Of a stretch of 64,000 nt of DNA, positions 19,355-27,400 are shown one piece after another. Under the pieces are notes generated by a model. It saw only the letters and a program-made list of their open reading frames with translations. It was not told where the DNA came from and searched no databases. This DNA comes from a bacterium (GTDB lineage Bacteria > Elusimicrobiota > Elusimicrobia > Elusimicrobiales > UBA9959). The DNA lies in contig JAJYNO010000026.1 in the NCBI GenBank assembly GCA_021786295.1, positions 62,001-126,000 of the forward strand, read 5' to 3'. The translations under genes and the position numbers were made by a program. How positions within the stretch are numbered: the stretch's first letter is position 1; every line of letters begins with the position of its first letter.

Positions 19355-20119
19355 TCAGGCGCGGCCAGGCAAGAGCAGCGTACCGGGCCCGGAACGCCCG
19401 GCGAGAAAGGAAGCGAGTCCCTCCGGGCGCCGGCCGTCGAGGACGAGGGCCCTGCCTCCCCCCCGCAATATCGCCAGCAGTTCGGCCGCCTTCCCGCGCA
19501 TCCCCCCGCTAACGTCGCCCGGCTCCCCGGGACAGGCCCGGGAGAAGGCCTCCAAGCCCGGCTCGTCCAGCTCCGGCAGCACCGCGCCCGCGGCGTCCAG
19601 CAGGCCCGGCGCGTCGGTGAAGAATACCGCCAGACGCGGCCGCAGCAGCCCGCAGAGCGCCGAGGCCAGCGCGTCGCTGGAGACCACTACGCCTCCTCCG
19701 GCCCCGTCCGGGAAGATGCCGCTGGAGACCACCGGCACGCGCCCCGACGCCAGCGGGGCCGCGATGACGGACGGGTCCGCGGGCACGGGGCGCCCCCCGC
19801 TCAGCGAAAAATGTTCAGGCCCCGGCACGCTGCAGACCTCCAGCCCGGCCGAGCGCAGTTCCCGGAGAAAGGCGAGATGAAGACGCCGCAGCGAGGCGTT
19901 GATGGCGTCTATGGGCGCCCCGCCCGGAGGGATCCTGCCGGAGAGGTAACCGTAGCGAAGGGCCGGCGGCTTGCCGAAGGAGCCGGTGCCGTGGACCAGC
20001 GCGAAAGGCTCGGCCAGTTCGGCCAGCGAGGCCGCCAGGCGCGAGACGGCCGCCCGGTCGAAGACCGGAGACTCCCCTTTGCGCGTTATCACGCTGCCTC
20101 CGGCCTTTATCACCAGCAT
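19355..20119 (-). CDS. Isopentenyl phosphate kinase family protein
   Basis: 254 residues from the ATG at 20119. The amino-acid-kinase fold motifs are KAGGSVITRK at the N-terminus, VHGTGSFGKP (with the catalytic histidine typical of isopentenyl phosphate kinase), VPVVSSGIFPD, VSSDALASAL, FFTDAPGLL and DVSGGMRGK. These match archaeal IPK, which phosphorylates isopentenyl phosphate and related monophosphates to diphosphates. An in-frame ATG at 20125 exists, but the TATAAT at 20128-20133 would place the RNA start after it, and IPK proteins usually begin at this second methionine. IPK is rare in bacteria. Next to an MfnB-like gene, an alternative substrate is a furanylmethyl phosphate, by analogy to the MfnE step. 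Confidence 0.87.
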   Translation of the reverse strand: MLVIKAGGSVITRKGESPVFDRAAVSRLAASLAELAEPFALVHGTGSFGKPPALRYGYLSGRIPPGGAPIDAINASLRRLHLAFLRELRSAGLEVCSVPGPEHFSLSGGRPVPADPSVIAAPLASGRVPVVSSGIFPDGAGGGVVVSSDALASALCGLLRPRLAVFFTDAPGLLDAAGAVLPELDEPGLEAFSRACPGEPGDVSGGMRGKAAELLAILRGGGRALVLDGRRPEGLASFLAGRSGPGTLLLPGRA

Positions 20120-20127
20120 CGGCATAT

Positions 20128-20137
20128 ATTATAAAAT
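20128..20137. promoter_or_regulatory. Shared divergent promoter between the kinase and radical SAM-SPASM genes
   Basis: The string TATTATAAAAT lies between the divergent genes. Read leftwards it holds TATAAT (20133-20128), 8 bases before the kinase ATG at 20119. Read rightwards it holds TAAAAT (20132-20137), 6 bases before the ATG at 20144. The two -10 boxes physically overlap, so the two operons may compete for polymerase, and both messages would be almost leaderless. Confidence 0.55.
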
Positions 20138-20143
20138 TTAGCC

Positions 20144-21082
20144 ATGAGTTCCGGAGCCAAGGACGGGAAGGGCGCGCCTGGGCCGGGAAAGCCGTCCCCG
20201 CGCGCGCTGTTGGAACTGGCCGCGCTGAAGGCCAGACTCCTGAAGCTGCCGGAAGGCGCCCCCGGCACGCTCTATATCGCGCTCACCTCCCGCTGCGATC
20301 TCTCCTGCCGTCACTGCAAATACCGCTCCTCGCCGCCGGGCCCGGACATGCCGTTCGGGGAACTGAGGCGCCTGCTGGAGAACGCCGCCTCCTCCGGCAT
20401 ACCCCGCGCGGCCTTTTTCGGAGGAGAACCGCTGCTCTACCCGCGCCTGGAGCAAGCCGTAAGGCTGGCCTCGGGGCTCGGGCTTTTCACGCAGCTGGAC
20501 ACCAACGGCCAGACTCTGGACGCCGGGCGGGCCGGGGAACTTGCGTCCGCCGGGCTCTCCCTGGCCACTATCAGCCTGCACTCAGCCGAGGAGGCCGGGC
20601 ACGACGCCCTGGGCGGGCCAGGCTCGTTCCGCAAGGCCGTTGCGGCGGTCTCGGCGGCCCTGCGCGCCGGCCTCTTCGTCCACGTCTCCTCCTGTTTCTT
20701 CTCGGCCGGGCTTTCCTCCGGGGAACCGGGCCGCTTGGCGGCCTTCGCCCGCGGCCTGGGCGCCCACGGCGTCAGGGCGCTGCTCTACTCCCCGCCTGAG
20801 GGCGGTTCCGCGCGGCTGCCGCGCCGGCTGTCCAGGACCCTGGCCAAGGCCGCCCCGGACGGCTTCTCGCGCGGCTGCGTACGCCCCGGACGGCGGGCCT
20901 GCGCCGCGGCCGCCGGGGAGATTCTTTTCACGGACGCGGAATTGAACGTGAAGAGCTGCCCTTACGCGGTCCGGCCGCTGGGAAAGGCAACGGCCGGGCT
21001 GAGCCGCTTCTTCGGCGGCGAGCGCGCTCCTGCCGGGCTCTTCCCATGCCATTCCCCGGGCCGGTCCCTCCGTCGCCGCTGA
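20144..21082 (+). CDS. Radical SAM protein with SPASM-like C-terminus (peptide maturase candidate)
   Basis: 312 residues. The SAM cluster motif is CDLSCRHC (C51, C55, C58), then FFGGEPLLYP and TNGQTL. The C-terminal part has CAAAAGEILFTDAELNVKSC and later FPCH, an arrangement like the SPASM or twitch auxiliary clusters of PqqE-type and sactipeptide maturases. It is followed directly by a PqqD-like gene with its own promoter and a short peptide gene, which makes peptide modification the leading hypothesis. A start 6 bases after a -10 box implies a leaderless mRNA. Confidence 0.85.
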   Translation: MSSGAKDGKGAPGPGKPSPRALLELAALKARLLKLPEGAPGTLYIALTSRCDLSCRHCKYRSSPPGPDMPFGELRRLLENAASSGIPRAAFFGGEPLLYPRLEQAVRLASGLGLFTQLDTNGQTLDAGRAGELASAGLSLATISLHSAEEAGHDALGGPGSFRKAVAAVSAALRAGLFVHVSSCFFSAGLSSGEPGRLAAFARGLGAHGVRALLYSPPEGGSARLPRRLSRTLAKAAPDGFSRGCVRPGRRACAAAAGEILFTDAELNVKSCPYAVRPLGKATAGLSRFFGGERAPAGLFPCHSPGRSLRRR

Positions 21083-21100
21083 CGCGGGCCCTAATTTTGC

Positions 21101-21106
21101 TAGAAT
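21101..21106 (+). promoter_or_regulatory. -10 box (TAGAAT) 6 bases before the PqqD-like gene
   Basis: TAGAAT followed by six bases and the ATG at 21113: another leaderless arrangement. A CTGACG at 21079-21084, over the end of the radical SAM gene, is a possible -35 with a 16-base spacer. It could let the PqqD-peptide-acyltransferase-kinase genes be expressed separately from the radical SAM gene. Confidence 0.6.
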
Positions 21107-21112
21107 AGTCCG

Positions 21113-21397
21113 ATGGGAGAGGCCCGGAAGAACAAAGCCATATCCGAATCCGTCAGCTGGCGCAAGACCGGGGAAGAGGCCGTCCTCCTGGACCTGGAAA
21201 CCTCGGAGTATTACTCCCTTAACGACACCGGCACGTTCATCTGGGAGCGCTTCGCCGCCGGCAGGCCGCTCTCCTCGATAAGCGAAGAGCTGGCCGCCGA
21301 GTACGGCGTATCCGCCGGGCAGGCCGCGCGCGACGCCGAGGCCTTCCTCAAGGACCTCGCCGCCCTGAAGATCCTGAACGAGGGGGACGTGAAATGA
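21113..21397 (+). CDS. PqqD-family peptide-binding protein (RRE domain)
   Basis: 94 residues. VSWRKTGEEAVLLDLETSEY followed by LNDTGTFIWERF and then LAAEYGVSAGQAARDAEAFL is the PqqD winged-helix pattern: a beta-hairpin carrying the LDxxxxxYxxLNxTGxxIW signature and three helices. PqqD-type domains bind leader peptides of ribosomally made, modified peptides (RRE). The stop overlaps the ATG of a 34-residue peptide gene, exactly where a precursor would be expected. Alternative: a PqqD-like carrier of the HPr-kinase-related systems, which also occur beside HprK homologues as here. Confidence 0.88.
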   Translation: MGEARKNKAISESVSWRKTGEEAVLLDLETSEYYSLNDTGTFIWERFAAGRPLSSISEELAAEYGVSAGQAARDAEAFLKDLAALKILNEGDVK

Positions 21398-21498
21398 AAC
21401 GCCAGAAGAACAGCCAGCCCAAACAGAAAAAATACCGCAAGCCGCAGGTAAAATCGCACGGCAAGATAAGTGAAGTCGCCTCGGCGTTCAAGCCCTAA
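21394..21498 (+). CDS. 34-residue basic peptide with lasso-type leader motif (candidate RiPP precursor)
   Basis: A small gene whose ATG overlaps the PqqD stop (ATGA). The product is very basic (about ten Lys/Arg in the first 20 residues) and contains Y14, P17, V19 and G23 in YRKPQVKSHG, matching the YxxPxLxxxG pattern that leader-binding domains recognise in lasso-peptide leaders. The conserved Thr position six residues after the Gly is Ala29. After the motif remain only ISEVASAFKP, so any core is short; Ser26 and Ser30 could be phosphorylated by the HprK-like protein downstream. It has no cysteine. A role as precursor or carrier peptide is inference from motif and position. Confidence 0.65.
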   Translation: MKRQKNSQPKQKKYRKPQVKSHGKISEVASAFKP

Positions 21499-22453
21499 GC
21501 GGAAAACCGCTTTTCTTTTCCCCGGCTCCGGGGCGCAATACCCCGGGATGGGCCGCGCGCTGCGGGACGCCTTCCCCCCGATAGAACGGCAGCTCTCCAG
21601 AATCGACCGCGCCGCGCTGCGACCCCTTTCCGCCGCGATGGACGGACCGGCCGGTCTCCTTTTCCCGGAAAAGACGCACCCCGACCCGGCCGTATCCATG
21701 GAAGTAGTGATGGAGCTCTCGCTGGCCGTGGCCTTGTCCCTTACCGAAGCCGGCGCCCGTCCCGGCGCGGCCGCCGGGCGCAGCATGGGCGAATACAGCG
21801 CCGCCGCCTTCGCCGGGGTATTGGCGGCGCGCGACTGCCTCGAGCTGGTCAGCTTCGTGACGCTGAGGGGACAGGAGGACTGCCTGGCGCAGCCGAGCGT
21901 TCTCGCGACGGTTTACGGCCTTACCAGGCGCGAGCTCGCGGCGGCGGCCGAAAAGGTCGCCGCGGCCGGCGAGCCCTGCGAAGTGACCGTCTTCTACGAC
22001 AAGGCCCGCCTCGGCGTGGCCGGCCTGCGCGCAAGCGCCCTGCCGCTGCTGAAGGAGGCCCTCTCCCCGCTGCGCCACCGCCTGAGCCTTTCGCGGGAAC
22101 CCGGCGCGTTCCACACGAGCCTTTTCGACAGGCTGGCCTCCAGGGCGGCAGCGAGATTCGGGGAGACGCCCTTCTCCGCCCCGGCCATACCGCTCTACAT
22201 GAACGCCGACGCGCGCAGGGCGGCCTCCGGGCGGGCCGTAAGGGAAAAACTGGCCGCGGCGCTGAACAGTCCCGTACTCTGGCAGGAGACCATAGCGCGC
22301 ATGCTGGCCGACGGGGTCCGCACCTTCGTGGAAATCGCGCCCGGCGCGATGCTGACCGAGTTCGTCTGCGAACTGCCGCCAGACGCCGAGGTCCTGCGCA
22401 CGGACACTCCCGAAAGCTACAGCAGGACCCTGCGGAGGCTGGCCGGGAAATGA
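21470..22453 (+). CDS. Stand-alone malonyl-CoA:ACP-transacylase-like acyltransferase (FabD family)
   Basis: 327 residues from GTG at 21470, overlapping the peptide gene by 29 bases. FabD-type motifs: FLFPGSGAQYPGMG (the GQGSQ loop), nucleophile S105 in GRSMGEYSAA, arginine in TLRGQEDC, and catalytic H215 in GAFHTSLF. The active site looks intact. FabD normally loads malonyl groups onto acyl carrier protein, but here no fatty-acid or polyketide genes are adjacent; the gene sits between a candidate precursor peptide and an HprK homologue. It might acylate the peptide or serve a distant synthase in trans. The start is uncertain because no ATG precedes the conserved KTAFLFPG. Confidence 0.85.
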   Translation: MKSPRRSSPKRKTAFLFPGSGAQYPGMGRALRDAFPPIERQLSRIDRAALRPLSAAMDGPAGLLFPEKTHPDPAVSMEVVMELSLAVALSLTEAGARPGAAAGRSMGEYSAAAFAGVLAARDCLELVSFVTLRGQEDCLAQPSVLATVYGLTRRELAAAAEKVAAAGEPCEVTVFYDKARLGVAGLRASALPLLKEALSPLRHRLSLSREPGAFHTSLFDRLASRAAARFGETPFSAPAIPLYMNADARRAASGRAVREKLAAALNSPVLWQETIARMLADGVRTFVEIAPGAMLTEFVCELPPDAEVLRTDTPESYSRTLRRLAGK

Positions 22454-23469
22454 CGCCGTCGGAAGAGCTTCACTTCGACCTCTGCGGCTGCAGGGTGCTG
22501 TTCTCCTGCGGGGACCCGCTCCTGTCCTTCGCCGTGGCCGGGAGCCTGTCCGCCTTCTCGGCCCCGCCCGGACATGCGGACGTCAGCATATCCGCCGAGC
22601 TCGGCGCGGTCTCCGAAGCGGGCCTCCCTCCGCCGCTCTTCTCCACGCGGCGCTGGAAAGTGCTCAAGGCCCCGCCCGGCAGGCGCCTGGTCTGGTACCC
22701 GGAAGGGGCCGTCTGCGAGTACGATTTCAGGACGCGCAGCGGACGGCTGCGCTCCGCCGACCGCGCTCTGCTGGAGGAACTCTCCTATCTGCTGATACTG
22801 TCGCGGGCCGGTGAGGAACTGGACCTGGCCGGGCTGCACCGGCTGCACGCCGGCGCGCTGGGCCACGCCGGGCGGGCGCTGCTCTTCTGCGGCCCGCGCG
22901 GCGCGGGTAAGACCACGCTGCTGCTGGAACTGCTCAAGGACCCCGCTTTCTCGCTGCTTTCCGACGACACGCCGCTGGTGGGAGGGGACGGGGCCGTGCT
23001 GCCTTTCCCGGCCCGCGTCGGGCTGGCGCCCGACAGCCCCCATCTCCCCGGCTTCGGCGGCCTGCGCCGCCTGGAGCGCCGCCATTATCCGCCCAAGCGC
23101 CTGCTGGACACCGTCAAGGCTGGCTTCAGGCTGTCGGGCCCGCTGCCGTCCGGGGCTCTTTTCCTGCTCAGGCGCTCGGAACGGGCGCGGATACGCCGCG
23201 CCTCCGTTCCCGCCGCCGCGGCGGAACTGGCCGTCTCGCTGGCCGTCGGCTGGGGCGTGCCGCAGCTGGCCGAATACTTCCTGCGAGGGGAACCGGCGGA
23301 CCTGCTGCGCAAGGGCGGGATACTTGGTTCCAGGCTCCGGGCCGCGGCCCGGCTGCTCCGGCGCTCCGGCCGCTATATCTTCGAACTTTCCCCCGACCAC
23401 GCCAGGAACGCCGAGGAACTCAGGGCCTTCCTTGGCAGCGGCAGCGCGCAGGGCGCGCGCGGGCGCTGA
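22450..23469 (+). CDS. HPr-kinase-like P-loop kinase (HprK-related, peptide kinase candidate)
   Basis: 339 residues. LHAGALGHAGRALLFCG leads into Walker A GPRGAGKTT (148-156), followed by the HprK-style acidic motif LLSDDTPLV (S171-D173). The N-terminal 120 residues contain short strands and no HPr-binding domain. Relatives occur in PqqD-linked systems and in lasso clusters of the paeninodin type, where an HprK homologue phosphorylates a serine of the peptide. The four-base overlap with the acyltransferase gene shows co-expression. The 3' end overlaps the convergent glycosyltransferase gene by 50 bases. Confidence 0.83.
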   Translation: MTPSEELHFDLCGCRVLFSCGDPLLSFAVAGSLSAFSAPPGHADVSISAELGAVSEAGLPPPLFSTRRWKVLKAPPGRRLVWYPEGAVCEYDFRTRSGRLRSADRALLEELSYLLILSRAGEELDLAGLHRLHAGALGHAGRALLFCGPRGAGKTTLLLELLKDPAFSLLSDDTPLVGGDGAVLPFPARVGLAPDSPHLPGFGGLRRLERRHYPPKRLLDTVKAGFRLSGPLPSGALFLLRRSERARIRRASVPAAAAELAVSLAVGWGVPQLAEYFLRGEPADLLRKGGILGSRLRAAARLLRRSGRYIFELSPDHARNAEELRAFLGSGSAQGARGR

Positions 23470-24427
23470 ACAGCTCCGACAGCTCTTCCAAAGCTCCGAA
23501 TATCCAGCCCGCGCCGTAAGCCGCGTGCAGCAGCGGGTAGAGACAGAACACGAGCGGCGCGTCCGCGCCCGAGAAGGACGCGGAGACAGCGCAGACCGAA
23601 AGATAGAGAAGCCCGAGCGCGCCGGCCGCGTCCGGCTCCGCCGCGGCCAGCGCGAGCCCCGCCGCGAGGGCCGCCGGCGGCAGCAGCGTGAAGGCGCAGA
23701 AGCCGCCGCGGGCCTGGACCGTTATCTGCCCCCTCCCCCGCCCGGAGGAAAAGACCTGCCGGGCGAAAGCCCCCGCGGAGGTCCGGCGGCGGTGCACCAG
23801 ATTGAGGTCCCCGCTCAGCAGCATGCGCGCCCCGGCCGCGGCCATTCTGCCCAGCAGCAGGTTCTCCTCGGCGCTGCTCAGATGTCCCTCGAAGGACAGG
23901 CCGCGCGCGGCCAGGAAATCCCTGTCCAGCGTCAGATTGCAGAGCACGAACTTCTCGGGCCCCGCCTCGAAGGTCCCGGAGACCGGGGCGAAGCGGGGCG
24001 TGAACGGCCCGCTTCCCAGCCGCGAGCGCAGCAGCCGGTAGACCGCGCGCTCGAAGCGGCCGGCCCCGGAGTGAAGTTCCTGGCCGCCGCCGAAAACGGA
24101 AAAGCCGCCGCCGGCCTCTATCAGCGCCCGCAGCCGCCTGAAATACCCTGGCGGCAGGACGGTGTCGTCGTCCAGGAAACAGAGCCAGCGCCCGGAAGCC
24201 AGGCTGACCAGCGCGTTGCGGGCCTCCCCGCGGCAGGAGCGCGGCAGCTGGACGGCGCGCGCCCCCGGGAACTTCTCCGGCACGCCGGCGGAGACAGGAT
24301 CGGTCCCGTCGATCCCCACCAGCACTTCGCCGGGCGCGCCTGCGGCCCGCAGGCTCTCCAGGCATTTGGCCAGCAGCTCGGGTCTGCCGCGCGTAAGTAT
24401 GATGACGCTGATCTCAGCGCCCGGCAT
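23420..24427 (-). CDS. Glycosyltransferase family 2
   Basis: 335 residues. Cytosolic GT-A domain: EISVIILTRGRPELLAKCLE, then the sugar-nucleotide site and FLDDDTVLPPGYF with the DxD metal motif. The last 90 residues are hydrophobic with two or three probable membrane helices. It lies at the 3' end of a minus-strand set with the signal-peptidase/beta-helix/nucleotidyltransferase fusion, overlapping its end by 14 bases, and overlaps the HprK-like gene tail-to-tail. Acceptor unknown; modification of the peptide or of a surface product is possible. Confidence 0.85.
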   Translation of the reverse strand: MPGAEISVIILTRGRPELLAKCLESLRAAGAPGEVLVGIDGTDPVSAGVPEKFPGARAVQLPRSCRGEARNALVSLASGRWLCFLDDDTVLPPGYFRRLRALIEAGGGFSVFGGGQELHSGAGRFERAVYRLLRSRLGSGPFTPRFAPVSGTFEAGPEKFVLCNLTLDRDFLAARGLSFEGHLSSAEENLLLGRMAAAGARMLLSGDLNLVHRRRTSAGAFARQVFSSGRGRGQITVQARGGFCAFTLLPPAALAAGLALAAAEPDAAGALGLLYLSVCAVSASFSGADAPLVFCLYPLLHAAYGAGWIFGALEELSELFSARARPARCRCQGRP

Positions 24428-27400
24428 CGTCGAGCCTCCCGGCCGCCGCGGCGGCCTGGACCGCCGTGAACAGGTAATTTTCCCGGCTATAGCCGCCTTT
24501 CAGGAAGGCGTCCCAGCGCGGAGAAGCAGCGCCGAAAACCCCGCGGAACCGCTCCGCCAGCTCGGCGGGGCGGGAGAACGGGACCGCCTCCCCGGTCTCC
24601 AGCAGCAGGCGCAGGCCGGCGGCCCGCGTGAAGAAATAATGCGGCGGCATGGTCCCCCAGAGAGAGCGCCAGGAGGCCGAGAAATGCCGGGCCGCCAGCG
24701 CGGCGCCGCTCTTCAGCTCCTCCGCCGGAAGCGCCGGCGGGATGTCCACTCCGGAAGAATAGATCCCCCCGTCCTCCGGCCGCGCCCCGCAGCCGGCGCA
24801 ACGCAGGTCCAGCGTCAGCGACGGATTGTTGAGATACGGCAGGCCGCACAGGGCCGCGAAGGAGGAGCGTGTCAGCAGCAGCGGGGCCGCCGAGAAATAG
24901 GGGAACGAGCCGCGGGCCTTCAGGAAAGCTTCGGCGGCGCGCAGGAAGGAGTCCCTGTCGGCGGCCGCCCAGTCCGGCAGCACGACGCAGACCCGGTAGA
25001 GCGGGTCCAGGACGACCCCTACCCGGCCGCCGGCTCCGGCCGCCAGCTCCGCGCGGGCGGCTTCGAAGGCGTGCGTGTTGAAAAAACCTGAGGCGGGCGG
25101 CGGCGCGGGACTGCCGCCGGAGAAAGGCGGGCAGGCGGCGTGCAGCGCGGCGAAAGCGGCGAAGGCCGAGGCGGACGGCTCCGGGTAGGAGGCCGGGCCC
25201 GCGCCGAGGCCCAGCGAGGCCGCATAGGCGGACCGGCTCTCCCTGGCCGGTGAACCCAGGTCCGTGCAGCGCCTGACGTCTATCATGCTCTTGGCGCAGT
25301 TCCGGCGGCGGAAGGCCGGCGGCAGGCCGGGGGAGAGGAAATGCCCCAGCAGCAGAGTATAGGCGTAGAAGGCCTCGGTCAGGTCGGCCCGGGCAGAGCG
25401 CGCCGGAGGCGGCGCCACGAGCCGCGCGCCGCCGAGCAGGCGGGAAGCCCTCCCGAACTCCGCCCCCTTCAGGCCCCAGCAGCGCATGAAGGAGAAGAAC
25501 TCCGGCGCCGGCGACTGCAGCGCCTCTCCGGTGAACGGGAACAGCGCGCGGAAGAAGCGCAGCTTCCGGCGCAGCGAGACGAAAAGCTCCCAATCCGCCT
25601 CGGGAGGCCCGGCCGGGAACAGCAGCGCCAGGTCCATATCGCTCAGCCCCGGGACCCAGCCGCCGGAAACCATGCCGCGGTACAGGTAGACCGAGCCGTC
25701 CGGGCCCGGGCGGAGCAGAAGCCCCGCGGCGCCTGCGGCGGCCAGGTAGATCGCTCGATAAAGGCCCTTGAAGACCGGCAGCCCGGAGGTGGCGGCCGCG
25801 AAGCGGAACAGGGCGGAGCGCAGCGCGGACCGGGACGGACGCCTGCGCGGCGCCTCCCAGGGCAGACCCTCGAAAGACACGCCGGAACAGCGCAGCCTTG
25901 CGCCGTCCCCGGCGGCCAGGCCGGGATAGGGGGAGCCGGAAAGGACGCAGCCGCGCAGGAAGGCGCTCCCCCCCGAGATCCGGACCCCGCCGCGGGAGCC
26001 GCCCAGCACCTTCAGGCCGCGGGCGCGCAGCCTGGAGCCGCGCAGTTCAGCCCCGTATTCCTCGCCGCGCAGCGTCAGGTCCTCGGCGTCTATCCGGGCC
26101 GGGGAGGAGGAGGACAGCCCTCCTTTGCCGGAGGCCCTCACGGAAAGCAGCCTGACTCGCCGCGCCGAAAGTTTCAATCCGGCCCCGGCGCCAGCCGCCA
26201 GAGAGCAGCCGGCCAGGTAGACCGAAGCCCCCGCCGCGGCGCGCAGCGCGTCCGAGGCCGAGCAGAACCGCGAGCTGAGCGCTCTCAGCGCGGCTCCGCC
26301 GTCGGCCGAGACCGCAGGCCCGGCCACGCCTTCCACCTTGAGCCCGTCCAGAGCCGCCGAGGAGCTGCCCGAGAGCGCCAGCGCCGGAAGCCCGCCGGAA
26401 GAACGGAGGACGGAGGAAGCGGCCCGCAGGGAAGAGCGGCCGCCGGCGGCGACGACCGGGCCGCCTGAACTTTCCGCGCTCAGCCCGGTCACCGCCGCCG
26501 AGGAACTGCCCGAGAGCGCCAGCGCCGGCGGCTCGCCGGAGGAGCGGCAGGAGGAGAGGAGCAGCGAAGCGCGGCCAGCCAGCTCCGCGGACGGGCCCGA
26601 GTTGCCGGAAAGGTCCGATCTCTCCGCGCGCAGGCCCGCTCCGCCGGCCGCGTAAAGCCCGGCGCCGCAGTTCCGCACGGAACAGCCGTCCAGCGAGGCG
26701 GACGCGGCGCCTTCGGCATAGAGGGCCGGCCCGCGCAAACCGGAGAACTCGCACTTTCCCGCCCGCAGCAGGGAGCTGCCCGCCGCCATTATCCCGGCGG
26801 CGCAGCCGGAGACGGAAACCCCGAGGAGCCCGGCCGAGGCGTCGCCCCAGAGCTCGGCCGCCGGGCCGGAAGAGCCGGAAACGGAACCGCCCCGGAAAAG
26901 GACGACGGCCTCTCCGGAGACCAGCAGGGCCGGCCCCCTGCCTGCCGAAAAAGAGCAGGCCTCCAGCGAGGCCGAGGAGCGCCCGTAGAACTCGGCGCCG
27001 CGCTCGGCCGAGCCCACCGCGCAGGAGCGCGCGTCCACCCGACCACGGTCCCGGGCCGACAGCGCGCAGCCGGAAACCGCCCGCAGCGCGCAGTTGGACA
27101 GCTCCAGCGAGCCGTCGCCCAGCGCGTGGAGCCCAGCGAAGGCGGGGCCGGAGAAGGAGACGCCGGCCCCCGGCTTTCCGGCGGCCTTCAGTGAACCGTA
27201 GACCAGCAGCTTGGCCCCCCCGCTCTCCAGGGAAAGCGTCCCGCCGCCGGCCGAGGCGCGCAGGACCGGGAAGAACCACGGTTCGCGGCGCTCGAAAGAG
27301 ACCTCTGCGCCGGGGAGGACCGTCACGGTGACCCCGCGCTCTATGGCAAGATAGTCCGCCACCGTCACCCGGCCGCTCCAGGTCTCGTCGGAGGAGATAC

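Noticed and set aside
20144-23469. A standard lasso-peptide cluster
   Set aside because: The YxxPxVxxxG motif and kinase fit, but no asparagine-synthetase-like cyclase and no transglutaminase-like protease are present in the window.
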